From assembly GCA_020137815.1 (NCBI GenBank), contig CM035362.1, positions 1,518,820-1,582,819 on the forward strand: a DNA stretch of 64,000 bases, given 5' to 3'. Made by a program: the position numbers and the translations under genes. The notes below the pieces were generated by a model. It was not told where the DNA came from. It searched no databases and worked only from the letters and a program-made list of their open reading frames with translations. Shown here piece by piece: positions 10,901-25,600 of the stretch (positions are counted from its first letter, which is position 1; each line of letters opens with the position of its first letter). The stretch comes from Hormiphora californensis (lineage: Eukaryota; Ctenophora; Tentaculata; Cydippida; Pleurobrachiidae).

Positions 10901-13610
10901 CTACCTGTAAAAGCGCAATTAAATAATATACCAAACATGCAAATAATTAATTAAATCAAAATAGGTAAATGATAAATAAATCGTTCGAATAATATATAAC
11001 ACAAACCGAGTTTATAAGCATGTTCGGGTGTTTCACTCGTGATGCAATCCTTCTTATTGACCATCAACTCCTGAACCAGCTGAAAGGCGTTGATTGCCCG
11101 TACTAACAGTGCTAACACCGGAACTGGAAAACAGATATTGTGTGACACAAACATTATTCCATTGGGAGAGGGAAATTGAGAACTCGAGTATTCTAATGAA
11201 TGGCTGTCATGTAATTATTTAGAAAGCTCTCTATAGTAGTCGCGGGGTGATTTCGTAACCAAGCTAAATACCTGTTTGAAGATGTTGCACATTTCCCTTC
11301 CAAGCGGGCTCTCCTACCTCATATTTAGTTAGCTCACGAGCCTGGTGTTAAAAATAAAAGTTAGTAATCTCTTCAGCTTCGGAAGAATCCGTCTTTTCAC
11401 GGTCACACAGTTAGTAAGAGTGAACTGTAAGACTGTAAGAATGAACTGTAAGACTGTAAGACTGTAAGAATGAACTGTAAGACCGTATCTTACGCAAGAT
11501 TTGAGTAAATAATTTGTGCTATACCTGGAAGCTGCTAAGCCGGGGAATTAGCTTCACACCCAACAGTTCTAAATGTCCCGTCTCGTAGGGTGAACACTCG
11601 AGTCCCAAAGTCTCTGAAATGAAGTGAAAATGTAAAGCCAAACTCCAAAGGAAAGTTGCTGTTCTAACATTTCAACTTAGGAACATACTTGTGTAGTGGA
11701 TGAGTCGCGTTATCTCCGATCCTGCGTTATCTACTGCAGTGGTCTGTCCTGTCAGTGCGATGACTACAATCTGCTCCAGATCTCTTCTGTCTGGTATCAT
11801 GTGCTGAAAAAAGGAAAGCGATTATTTTCTGAACAATAATCAAATAATCAACAAGGATGTCAGCTGTCAGGGAAATACCATACCGACGCGGATGGCTCAG
11901 ATGTATCTCAAAACGAACATCCACAATTGGGTATCTTTCAGCTACATACCTGTTTGTGAGACATGAAAAAGTCGAAGGTTTTCCGTTCTGGTAGGAGTCC
12001 AAACTGTCCTCCCACGTTCCAGAGATTGTTATCGGAGAAGGGTATCATTTCAAAATAGAGATAGGGATCTGACGAGATGCTCAATTAGTGGGAGAAACAG
12101 TCTGAGGATGTCAAAATCTAGGTTGTCTCGTGCTGTGGTCCCGATTTGAGAGAACTGGCTAAAAACGGGGTCTACGGCGGCCGCCCCTTGACAGTCAGAT
12201 GTGTTCAAATGAATATTGAATGAAATATTAAATGAATTAAAATATTGGTAATACCTGAAAGTTGCTCCTTTGAATACGTTATATCGAGATCGGCTTCAGT
12301 TGTGCTCATCGTGTGGTCTAGGTTTCTATCCACTACTCTACTCTTCAACTCCCGTATCATTGCCCTGTAATATATGACCATTATAAAAGCAATCAGTTTT
12401 AAAGCCAAAGTCTAAAGGAAAGTCTCTATACCGTGAGTGATAAATTCCGTTCCTCTTCCCCAAGAAAAGGACAGTTGAAGCGAGGGTTGGTTGTGACGGA
12501 CAGGCGTCTGTGGAGAAGTTCTGGGGGAAAATGTGTCTATCATCCCTACTACCAGGGGTGGAGCCATTGGAACTTGATAGGGATGGAGAGGTAAGGGGTG
12601 TCCCATTAAACTTAGAGAAGATTTTAGTTTGTGTCTCAGATAATCCAAGACCAACGCACTTTCGGTAGTTCAATCGGCTTCGTCGAATTCCTGAAACCAA
12701 TAAAAAGTGGTAAAGATACCGACTATATTTTTGGAATTGAAGCTGCTAAAAAGGAAACCTCACCCAACAAAGAAATGCCTCCCTGCTGTAGAACATCAAC
12801 AACTTCCCCAAGCAGGGACGGAGAGATGAGGGGTGAAATTAGGAGGAAGAAGTATTCGTGGCTCCGCTCAAAGACCAGAGGAAGGGACGGTTCTTTAGGG
12901 ATGGCACAGTTGAGGGGGAATCGAGGTCCAAAGTATTTTACCAGCTGTTGTCTGTATCGGGAGAAGAGAATCAGTTTAGGAACAAAGAGAAACGATATGG
13001 TTTGTTTCTCTTTGTGCTATCGGTATTTTGTGCCGTCACACTGTATGAGTAGAGGAAGGTTGACAATGATTCGGCAAAGCATGGATGATGAAATTGTATC
13101 ATTGAACCTGCACTAAATTCATTTCTCACTCGTAACATACCCAGTTTTCTCTGTGGTCCGTGTGTTTGTCAGTGTGAACGTTCCGAATTGCATCCTCCTC
13201 ATAACAGCCCTCACACTATCAGGGTCCGTTCGTAGGGCCAGTTCGCTATCCTGAGGCCCCAGTTTTTCTGAGAAGGGACAGTTCAAGTGTCAGACTTTTT
13301 TATCGAGTGTCCTAGCAACCAAAAACTAGTTGGTCCCAACTCGATTTAATTGTAAGGGTGATTTTCTGTGTTAGCTGTGTTGGATTATAGTGTTGGGAGA
13401 ATGGGGCTTCCGTTCCAGTGCAGGGGGAAGTGGGCGCAAGGGTTGTGGACACAATTGTGGTTGTGTTCAAGCATTCGTATTGAAAAACTCTCGCATCGTG
13501 AATAGAACGTGTGAGAGGCATCTTACACTGCACATCACATGACCATCCACTATGATTGCAGTTGTACACGCACACATGTTCTTCTGTTGCTTGTCGAAGA
13601 GTGAGTGAGA

Positions 13611-13665
<55 letters not shown>

Positions 13666-16600
13666 TCCAACATGTACAGCTGTATGCAATGCATGTTCGT
13701 CACACACTATCATTCTATTAGTGCATGAAAGACTAGCCATCTCACTGATCACTCACAAAAATGAATCCGTAAAAAACCGATAAAAAGAGACACTATTGAT
13801 CCCGTGTACATAAACAATAAAAATCAATAACCTCTCTCTGACTCCCCCGGCTAATAATGTATGTATAATAAATGATATTTCTAACAAATGCTGGCTACAT
13901 CCTGACGGGGGGGGGGGGGGGCACATTCTCACCTGCCCACCGTTTCGGTGCATCATGTCCTGATATAGCGACAGCTAGATGTGGCCCTCCTTCTTCTGAT
14001 GATGATGATGATGAGAAACGTAGTGCCGATATTTCCAGTTGGACATCCTTTATACTGGACAGCACGTGAAATATACCCGCCTGGAGGGTGGATGATCTAT
14101 AGTTAATGAGGACCGGTATGAGCGTTCTTGATAAACTATTAACGGGGTTATAACATTAATATTGTGGTGGATGTTACTCGTGTGATTATACCGGTGAGAG
14201 CAGGAGATTTCCAGTTATTGTTGACACACAGAATTCAGTAGATCCAGGATCAGATAGCGTCTCATGTATCTCACTGAGGGCCACCTTGTGCTTCCCTCGC
14301 ATCGTCTCAGATGCCTGGACATGTAACGTTTAGTGATTTCTACATCAGTTTGAATATATTTTAACACTAACTCTCAATTATCGGTTATATATTATACAGG
14401 GAAAGGGCTGGTTCTGGTTGACAAGAATCTTCGCCGATCTCAAAGAATCTACCTACATACAGGTGGCCCATAAATTATGAGGCCGGGGGACGAGCTGTAC
14501 CTCCGAAACGGTGATAGTTGTGCAAAAACAAACTACGGGAACATGCTGGAATAATTCCTTGGTAACTTTTTGCAAATTTTGAGTTTTTTATTCAAAAGTT
14601 CATTTTTCATTCATGAACTATTTACACGTTCATTAATGAATTAAGGACTCTAATTTACCGAGAGTGAGCCATTTTGTTTGGGTTGAATTTATCTTTCCAA
14701 TGAGCACCATGAAAATCAAATTGAAGCACCAGGTCACATGGCACTTGAGAAAATGCACATGCATGATTTTGGCTCTTCCTGCGACTTTCAATCAGCTGTA
14801 TCACGGCTACCTTTTGTTCAATCTTTTTAAAAATTTGGGTGAACATTGGATAAGCAAAGATCTTTGCTCACAAGAAAAATCAAGGTCAAAACTGAAAGTT
14901 CATTTTTGAGTTTTGGTAGTTCATTCCACTCATTCAGGAACCAACATCCCTAAAGTGATGAAAAGTGATTGGTTTTGTTTGGTCCATACCCTGCAATGAC
15001 AGAGAGGTGTAAAAACACGTTTTCGGGCTAGTTAGTGGGTGTCCATGTGAGCATGATGATATCTGACACCTCTTCTGAGCCATAATCAAGGGATTTTCTC
15101 GAATTCAAGCATGTGATTTGGGTTATCTGTGATTGGTATCGTGCAGCAATGTTGAGAGATCTCATAGCACCTCAAAAATTATGATTAGCTCAATAAAATG
15201 GGCTGATTTTGGATCGAAAATGGTAGTTTAGTTCATTTTGACGTATGTTTTAATCTCTTCTATCATAAATCAACTCATTTCATTGAGCTAATCATAATTT
15301 TTGAGGTGCTATGAGATCTCTCAACATTGCTGCACGATACCAATCACAGATAACCCAAATCACATGCTTGAATTCGAGAAAATCCCTTGATTATGGCTCA
15401 GAAGAGGTGTCAGATATCATCATGATCACATGGACACCCACTAACTAGCCCGAAAACGTGTTTTTTACACCTCTCTGTCATCGTAGGGTATGGGCCAAAC
15501 AAAATCAATCACTTTTCATCACTTTAGGGATGTTGGTTCCTGAATGAGTGGAATGAACTACCAAAACTCAAAAATGAACTTTCAGTTTTAACCTTGATTT
15601 TTCTTGTGAGCAAAGATCTTTGCTTATCCAATGTTCACCAAAATTTTTAAAAAGATTGAACAAAAGGTAGCCGTGATACAGCTGATTGAAAGTCGCAGGA
15701 AGAGCCAAAATCATGCATGTGCATTTTCTCAAGTGCCATGTGACCTGGTGCTTCAATTTGATTTTCATGGTGCTCATTGGAAAGATAAATTCAACCCAAA
15801 CAAAATGGCTCACTCTCGGTAAATTAGAGTCCTTAATTCATTAATGAACGTGTAAATAGTTCATGAATGAAAAATGAACTTTTGAATAAAAAACTCAAAA
15901 TTTGCAAAAAGTTACCAAGGAATTGTTCCAGCATGTTCCCGTAGTTTGTTTTTGCCCAACTATCACCGTTTCGGAGGTACAGCTCGTCCCCCGGCCTCAT
16001 AATTTATGGGCCACCTTGTAATAAATAAAATATCCAGTAACTCGAAAACAACCTATTCGATCATGGTATAACAATATTTCATACCGATTCAGGGTCCACC
16101 TGCCAGGCAGTGATGGCAGGTTGGGTTGTGAACAGTTCCCCTGCTTCATTCCACTGTGACACAAGGAAGAGCTTGCTGAGACTTTCACAGAAAGGGTAAT
16201 CCCGGGGGTTTAGTAGAGTGGTGCTGAAAATGAGTAAATATATTCCTTGTGATTATTGAATACCTGTTAAAATCCTCTTACTCTGGCTGACTCTTGGAGG
16301 GGGGTGGGCTTCGCACTCCGCCAAGGGACAGCTAGCGAGTTACTCAAAAAAATCGAAGAAGATAACAATAATTGCCTGATTGCCCGGTAATTGCTCGATA
16401 GTTACCTAAATAGCTGTGGATCAATCTGGGCGATAGAGTGAGTTGAAAAGAAGGCTTTAGTATCCCGGTAGAAGGTATTTGTTTGTCGAACACTGCGTAC
16501 CAAGAACACATACGTTAGGCAGTTACTGAAATTATAGGGCTGGTTAGTATTCTATTATGAAGTGGTATATATGTCACGCAATGCCAGTATGACCTATAAT

Positions 16601-19600
16601 TTATAGCTTTAACCATTGTTAACCTCATACACCCCCTAATCGTCTCTAATTTCTCTCTGATCCTAAATATTTGTGTCTTGTCCTGGTTATAATACATCAC
16701 CTACTTGACGAAGGTAAGTCGGGTTGAGAGAAGGGAGAAGGGTTTGGCACCAGAGCTCAACAACCAAGTGAGCACTCCCTCAGTCGCGTATTCGGAAACC
16801 GTGGGTATTTCATCATAGCAGTAGGAGTAATATTCGGGAGGAAGGGATGACAGTTCACCTGCAAATAGGGTTCGATCAGGAACCGACCGACACAAGTAAA
16901 CAACCAATCAGAACTCGTTATTTAGGTCACGTGACTGGTTATCAGCCAATCAGGGACCAGCATTTCCTGATTCGGTTGGTTCCTGGGTTCGATAATATTT
17001 TCATGTATATGTTTTATCCCCCTCCAGGTAAATACAGTCGGACACCGATGTACCGGGATACTAAGGGGAGAGGCGTTTGCCCGGTAAATCGGGGAACCCA
17101 GTATATCGGGGCCTGACTGTAGAACCAATCGTGGTATAAAAATTTGGGAGCATTTTTTGGCACTTCGCCAGTCTGGGTACAAGTTCAAAGTTTGCAGTGC
17201 TAACTGCTAATTTATATCACGTTTAAATCATGACGTCCTTTTGGCCGACTCCATCTCATGACACTCCAAGCTGCAGCGACTATTGTAGAACTCAAACAAT
17301 AACCTCCCTCAATTTGAGGGTTACAAGACCTTATCACATGGCCATTATTTCTCTCACCTCTTCAGCTCACCCGTTTACAGTGCTAAATTATTAGTTCGCT
17401 GGAAAAATTTTGCCAACCTTTCAGAGAGAAATATTTTCTTATCAGCTAAAATGCTCAGCCAATAAGACCTTGGGAAATCTCGTCTTTAGGTTATATTCGC
17501 ATATTTTATAAAAATACAGAGTTATTTATTGAGTTATTGAATTAGCATCTCACTCCGGCTACAAAGAATTTCTTATCTGTCTTTAGTGGGTATATGCAGC
17601 AGTAAACTCGTGAGGACGCTATCATTATTCGAGAATTTGTTATTTTGTGGCTGTACAGATCCATCGATATGTTTTCTCGTCTCAGTCTGATATATGTATA
17701 CCTAACGTCCTAACAACCTTTCTTTTGCTTTCTTTTTTGCAAATGTACCGATCTTACTCTCTTTAGTAAAAGTAATGATCTCGCTCAGCTCTCTTTAGTA
17801 AAAGTAATGATCTCGCTCAGCTCTCTTTAGTAAAATTAACGATCTCACTTTGCTCTCTTTAGTAAAAGTAACCATCTCACTTTGCTCTCTTTAGTAAAAG
17901 TAATGATCTCGCTCAGCTCTCTTTAGTAAAAGTAATGATCCCGCTCAGCTCTCTTTAGTAAAATTAACGATCTCACTTTGCTCTCTTTAGTAAAAGTAAC
18001 CATCTCACTTTGCTCTCTTTAGTAAAAGTAACGATCTCACTTTGCGGTTGTGGGGCGAACTATGATGTTGTGTATCCTAGTGACGATCCATCTTGTGACT
18101 GTACGATCAGCGATATCAACCTTACCAGGCCCGTTGCCACCAGAAACTACAGCTGAACCAACACTAAATAACTCGAATTATGGTGAGTTGTTTTCAAAGG
18201 ATAATAATAGGGTATGTTAAAGTGAGAGTGGACCGAATCAGAATTGGAAAAGTTTGTTGTAGGTAGTAGAGATTAGCTTTCTGAGCATTTTGCGTTTTTG
18301 CCGCTCAAAATCGACCCACCCATCACTGAGATATTTTTGTTATGTTGGGAGAACTCCTGTTTAATCAGTATGTATAAAACAGATTAGAAACAATAGTGAT
18401 GTTTTACTAATACATTCTGAATATAAGCAGTGAGGTTGACATGTCCATGCACAGAAGCAGGGCAATGCAAGCCAGCATATTAAAAGAATGTGTTAGTAAA
18501 ACACAAGGATTGTTTCTATCCTGTTTCATAAATATTGATCTAGCAGGAATTCTCCCAACATAACAAAAATATCTCAGTGATGAGTGGATCGATTTTGAGC
18601 GGCAAAAACGCAAAATGCTCAGAAACCTAATCTCTACTACCTACAAAAAACGTGTCCAATTCTGATCCGGTCCACTCTCACTTTAACTTGTGCCACCCGA
18701 AATTTGGGTTACTGACACTCCTTCACTTTGCATTGAATCCAAAAATGACCTTTAAGTTTATTGTAGATCTCATTAAGATCATACGAAAACTTGAAGGTCA
18801 TGTTTTGATTGGATGCACAAAAAGGGTGGTGCACGACATTGGCACGTGCTGATCTAAGCGCTCCTAGTACCCAGTGGTAACAATATTATAAAGTTTCAGT
18901 GACATGGACGGATGTCGATAAAAAACAACGACCAATCTCATGGGACCTAAAAGATAGGAGCTTTTCAATACTAACTAAAATTAATGGAGACGTGATACTC
19001 CATCTGAGCAACGAGGGCAGGTCCTATTCAGAGCGGCTTGATATATGCCTCCACCGTAGCCCATTTGCATACAGTTTGGGAGACTGCATATCGGGCTCGG
19101 CCTATCCACGGCCTATCCTCGACGAACTCGTTATTTGGACAATCAGAAGGAACGAAACCCATCTTTCAATTTCTTGCGATGAACAGGAGATGGTGCATGT
19201 TTCCCTCTCAGGGACAGGCTGTATAAATTATGAAATATCGGCGGTGACTTTTGATAGGAACGATACAGCATCGATAAGTTATGGACCGACAATGCCTTTT
19301 AGAGGTACAGTTAGACCCCAATTTACCGGGAAGCTTCGGGCAAAAGGGGTTTTGCCCGGTAAATCGGGGTGTTGGTAGATCGGTGTCCGACTGTAAAGTT
19401 TAAATTCTACATATACAGTCGGATCCCGATTTAGTGGCCCCCGATTTAGTGGCACCCCGATTTAGTGGCAGGATAATTTTCCCCCGATATAGGAAATTAA
19501 CAGCATTTGACCCCGATTTAGTGGACACCCCGATTTAGTGGACAAAACCCTTTCCGAGGATGCCACTAAATTGGGGTCCGACTGTAATAATAGGTGTTCT

Positions 19601-22600
19601 GACAAAAAAAAGCGATTAGCATTTAAATTCTACACCAATAAACTGCATTTTCAAGGCCAATAGTCATAGTAATTAGTATACTTGCAAGCTATTGGAGTAG
19701 GATCCGACATTCTTTGAGTTGAGTTATAACGGGTGACAACTAAAAATCTGGACATTTTTCTATAAGCTCTAGCGCCGGTCCCGTTTGAGATACAGCTACG
19801 GACCAGTGATAGAACGATTTTTCAGACAATTTTGAATCAGAATAACACAACGGGAAAGACTTAAAAGTTCATTTTCATTGCCATATCGCATCATTTCCTC
19901 TTGACCCACCAAAGCATGTAGTACGGAGATTTGAGATTTCTATGTGACCAAAAACAACCTTCTCGATGAAATAGAATTCTCAAAATTGGAAGTCTGGTAG
20001 CTTATGCTATAACCAACATAACTGCCAAGTTTCAACATCTTAGCTCATCAGGAAGTTGGTTTTCCACGTCATAAATGTTTCGAGAGATCGTCAAAATGGC
20101 GATTTCTCAAATTACCTGTAAACTACGATTTGAAAGGTTTGTTACAGATGATTCTGTGATCAGAATTGAGATTAACGGAGTGTGAAACAAAGTTAATTTT
20201 GTTCAAAATTGTCTGAAAAATCATTCGATCGCTGCCCCGAAGCTGTATCTCAAAAAGAACAGGCGCTAGAGGTGCTAGAAAAGTATGTAAATTTCACGTA
20301 ATACATGATTTTGTGGGGCAAGAGGAAGTGATGCGATATCGCAATGAAAATGAACTTTTAAGTCTTTCCCGTTGTGATATTCTGATTCAAAATTGTCTGA
20401 AAAATCGTTCTATCACTGGCCTGAAGCTGTATCTCAAACTGGGACGGCGCTAGAGCTCACAGAAAAGTGTCCAGATTTTTAGTTGTCACCCGTTAATACT
20501 TCCCTTTTCAGTATATGATCGAATAACAAAGAATCAAAAAGTTGACCTCATACGGACAGTAGCCCCTAGTTCTCCAGGGACTAATCAATCAACTTACCTA
20601 TCAACTCCTGATATCGCCACTAAAAGTTGGATGCCATTCGACGATCAAGGATCTCCCGCAAGATTCAGCGTCAACCTACTAGATAACAGTATTCCGGAAC
20701 CTATAGCAACCATGACCTTCGAATTTGGGGACTTGTTTAATTGGACGCTCAAATGCGGTTCATCGGAGTTCTTAATAATGAATAATTCGTATTCATTATC
20801 ATCAGGAGATACAACTGGAATAACATACTCCTTCGAACTGTATGAAGGAAAAAAGATTGAACTATTTATGACTGACCATTTAAATCGAGATGTTTACAGA
20901 TTCCGTTCATACCTACCTGAGAGTAACTGTGCCGATCAAATTTGTAACACCTCTGCAAAAGGCAATCTTTCAATGGAAATAAACGACAATGATACACTTT
21001 CTGGATTCTACCCATCTCTCAACACCTCACTCGGTGGGTATAATAGTATACTGTTGATGAACAGAACAGATTTACTGGGGTGCTCCGTTATTAATAGTTA
21101 ACAGTGCATCTTAGAAGCTCACTTGTTGCTCAACCAATGGTGGAGCACCACGTAGCATTCTGCAAATTGTTATCTGATTTTATACTCCCGGAGTGAAGAC
21201 ATGTAAACCAATGCTACAAGTAAAATACATGATACTTTATTTTCAGGTTGGATTGAATACGAATACGGCATAATATTCAAACACTACTTGGAGGAGGTTC
21301 CGCTAGTTGTAGTTGTAGAAGAGGAAACATACGACCTTAGCTTCACTTTATTTAACCATGACGTAAGAATATATATCTATATATTAGACAAGGAGGGTAG
21401 AAACTAAACAGGGGTGAGGGATTGGGGGGGGGGGGGTTCGGACCCCCTAGAGAAATATCATTCCGCAAAACTGAGGGGGTATACAGTAATAATCCGATAG
21501 TTATCATCTATAAAAATGCCCATAAACACGAGTGGTATAACAGATAAATATCGGTCTACTGCATGCGCGGCCCAAAAAAAACTAAGGGTACGTTGGCCTT
21601 CTTTTCTCCCGGAAGTTTAATTTCGATCACTCTGATATTTTGTCACAATATTTGTATGGTTACTCATTCGAGGAATCCGGAGTTTCAAAACATAAAAGTG
21701 TGAAGTTCATGAATGAACCCAATTTCTCGTTTTTCGGGTTTTTCCATGTTTTCTCATGGTTAAATTCGATTTTATTCTTAAAAATAGCAACCATGCATTA
21801 GAATAAACAATAATAAATGGCAATCCGAGTTTTTATTAAAAATGAATCAAGTTTAGTTGGTGAAATAAATGATTAAAAAACGGTCATTTTTACCAAACAT
21901 CGATTTTAACCAATTTTGACAAGAAATTGGTAAATTTAGGCGCTAAAAATTCGTACGGCCATCACACTTGATCGATATTGATTATTGATGTTAGCTAGAA
22001 TTTTGGCTCTCTATCTAAAAATTCATTTTTACGACTGGAATGATTCCTAAATGAACTTGAAAACAAAAAAGGTATTCCAAACCGGAATTTCACAGTCGCC
22101 TTTGGGTAACGATTTCCTTTCAAACGCGACTAATTTTAGCTCAATTGGACCACCACAAGAGACACAGTGGCCACTTTTCCGACACTAGGTCTGGCCAAGT
22201 GACCCCTATTGGACCGCTAGCGTCATTACTAAGTGCCAATAAGCAGGTTTAACGGTCGCGTATCACGTATCACATCTGCTAATTAGGACGGTATACCGAT
22301 ACAGCGTCCGTTAGAATGTACGTTCTCTTGCTAACACGTCATAATTTGATGGGGATCACATGACCCAACCTAGGCTAGGTAAACTGGTCACTGTGATTCT
22401 TGGGGTGATCCAATTAAGCTCAAACTGGTCGCGTTCGAAAGAAAATCGATAGCCAAACAAATTTGTAAAACTTTGGTACCAAAATATGGTCCCGTTTTGG
22501 CGTTCATTAAATGTTCATTCGGGCGAAAAAAAAGAATTTTCATCCAAAGGGCTGAAACTCCGGATTCCTCGAATGAGTAACCATACAAATATTGTGACAA

Positions 22601-25600
22601 AATATCAGAGTGATTGAAATTAAATTTCTAGGAGAAAAGAAGGCCAACGTACCCTTAGTTTTTTTTGGGCCGTGCGGTACCATGTATCAAATAAAACAAC
22701 TCTTGCAGGACGGCTATGTCAATATCAACGTGTATGGAGTGGGGACAGAATCCTTAATGTACTATGATATTGACAACTGCCAATATACAGTAAAATTCAA
22801 TATAACCAATGTTGAACATTTACCCAAAATGGGTAGTCAATGGTGGCTTAGCAAGACGGAGCATGTACTGTGGCTGGCATGTGATGGTGTTATGATTCTG
22901 GAATACCACTTTAGCGGTAGTGACTGGGGAGAAAGCTGCACTAAACGGTGGTCAAAAACTACGGAGTTAATTACTTTAAACGTGAGCCCTAGCTCAAGGA
23001 TGATCTATCAAGAATCCCCCAGTAAGTAATGTTATTCTCTAAAAGTCAGTAAACACACTTCTTATTACTCTACTTTAAAACAAAATTTAGACAAGATATA
23101 ATATCTTGTTTACGTTTGATACATCAGTTCCAGTTTCTGCTAAATTCACTTTCACCGGTGATGATAATCCCAACTTTCTTCCAGGTTGTTCTATGAAGGA
23201 TCTCGACCATAATGATAAGACCAAAGTACTGGCTGGATCAACCGTGCACCTACCGTGCAAATACTACCCACTGGATATATCTATGTATACATTCTACACA
23301 TGTCGTAGAAACGGAACCTGGACATCTAACTCTACAACGTCTTGCATACTAGGTGAAGTAGATTTAATGAAACTACATGCTATCACACTGTGTGTGATTC
23401 ACACACACACACACGCACACATAAAGGTTAAGGTTAAAAGGTACTAGAGGTACTAGAGGTGCATGGTGTGCATGTGATAGAATGACAAAAATTGTGACAA
23501 AAATTTACCGCTCCTGAGTCCTGACATCCTTACCTTAGATATTATCACTTCCACACAATATGATGCACACACACACACACACCACCGTCTTTTTCTAGCT
23601 GCGTTTTTCTATTGTCAAACATATAATTATGTATTAGTGAACAACTACTCTTACAGTTTCTAACATACATCTTTTTGTTTCATAACCCAACTACTGGAGA
23701 TAAATAAGATGCCAGACGGTAACAAGACGCTACTGAAAACATGAAGTGATTCAAGATTGACCGGAATGAATATCGAGCAAGATTGATTCACCCTCCCGTA
23801 AGTTGTTATTTTCTAACCTTCGCAAGGCAACCCGCGGTCTGTTATGTTCTAACCCTCCTTTACATTTGTAAAGCGCGCGCGTGTGAAACATAGTCTAGCT
23901 ACGCAACCCGCGGTACGTGTGTCCAAAATAATGATAAATCAAAATTGTATTTGTTTTGTTCGACCCTCCTTCCGTGCTAACAATCTTCATTTTATCCAAT
24001 TTTTATTTTTGCAGAATCGACCAGATTACCACCTGATAATCGCTAACAAAAGATGATTTGGCGCTAACTAGAAGACAAAAAGTGGGCAAACAGTCAGATG
24101 AAGCATACCTGTATTTCCGATCATCAGTTGCAGGACCAACAGTTGATTTGAGTCACTGTCAGTGGTGATGAAGTCCGGTAGGGGCTCCAGAAAACTCTCC
24201 TCAACATCAAATATTACCTGACTACCCTTTGACTGGTCCTCTAACTTGATTCCTGAGTGAAGGTGTAACGTTAGGAACAGGACAGTTGTGAGTGTTCAGA
24301 CATTGCTTGGGTACGGTGTCCCCTCTCTTCTTGGGACGGTCGGACCCAACTAGGACATTGCATTGAGAATTAAACAGCAGAGGAGAGGGAAACTATAATT
24401 GGTGGGGAAACCGAAGGATAAAAGATTGTCTTTGAAACTGGGTTTAAGTGTTATAGGTGTTGTAAGAGAGGATTGATACAGAAGAAAGACTTTTTGAATG
24501 CTGTTTTCTGTGTTTTTAGGACATCTACTATCGGCGTGTGAACTCTAGAAAACTCAAATATTTGTGGTGTCTGAGCGTAAGTTCTAACATTAAAATTGTT
24601 GAATTGTGCTTTATTTGAGTAAGAAGTCCAAGTGCCGGTAGGCACTTCCGCTCCGAAATAACAAGAAATACTGCGACAGTAGTGACTAAAGGTATTTAAT
24701 TAATTTACAATACCTACGTTTTTCTTTCCCGGCATAGCCGACAACCCAAGGTACTCAAATGAAAGCATGGCTATAATATTCACCCGGCTGTCTTTTGCAA
24801 AATGGCATAGTCCTTTAGAAATGTGTGATCTTTACATGTCAGCAGTCCGAGAAATAACTTCTTCGTAAAATATTTTATTGGGACATTGTTATGCTCTTTC
24901 ATTCGCGATTGTGTCATAGGTTTTAGTAACAAAATCTCAATATAGGTACATACTATGTGTATCTAAAACTTCATCGGGACAAATTCTTTTAAACTTTTAA
25001 ACTTTTGGCAAGTAACATCTTGCTAGATATCGGAACAAAAATTCAGTCTTCATCATTATCCATTCAGTTGCTATGGCAACCAGAAATGTGTCACCCAAGT
25101 GGGTTTTCAATGTGCACCTAAAGCATTGCAAAGGTAGTGTCAACCATGATAGTAACCCATTTTTTTTATAGCTTTAGTTGTTGACTGAGTTGGATATTAT
25201 TGTATCCCCCAGTTGCCATAGCAACAGACCTAAGACCATGAAAACGGTAATTTATTTTCTGCAAATTATCGTACAAAATTTCTAGCTTTGTAAAATTAAT
25301 GTCTATAACACAACCCATATTTCGGGGCGGAATAATGCCTGAGAAGAATATGCAGAATATTTTTGTGTGAATATGTTTACAGAGTGATTACTTACGAAGT
25401 TCATTTCGTTTTTCCCTAATCTTCGCAAGATCCAACTTTCGCTGTTTTGCAATTTCTGCCTCCTTTTTCTTCCTCATCTCCTCTTCTTCTCTCTCTTTAA
25501 TTCTCTCCATTTCCTTCGCTGCTTCCATTTTCTTCAACAGTTCCGCCTCCTTTTCTTTCTGTTTATTTTCCAACTCCTCCATCTCCCTCTGCATCTCCAA

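Noticed and set aside
12412-12654. Frame starting MVLDYLRHKLKSS as the coding frame of exon 12690-12432
   Set aside because: It looks protein-like, but only the other frame (ending NGIYHSR) joins the next exon in phase. A one-base error upstream leaves this open.
12631-13116. Plus-strand frames, one ending in a hydrophobic stretch (YGLFLFVLSVFCAVTLYE)
   Set aside because: It looked like a membrane anchor, but there is no start, only a weak acceptor and no partner exon. It lies between two exons of the minus-strand NDK-repeat gene.
14664-15822. Pairs of mirror-image ~63- and ~81-codon frames
   Set aside because: They are the two arms of the fold-back element read on both strands.
17757-18047. 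Regular ~32-bp spacing suggestive of a CRISPR array (also 10370-10605, 54577-54676)
   Set aside because: The units are contiguous with no unique spacers, and the genome is animal. They are minisatellites.
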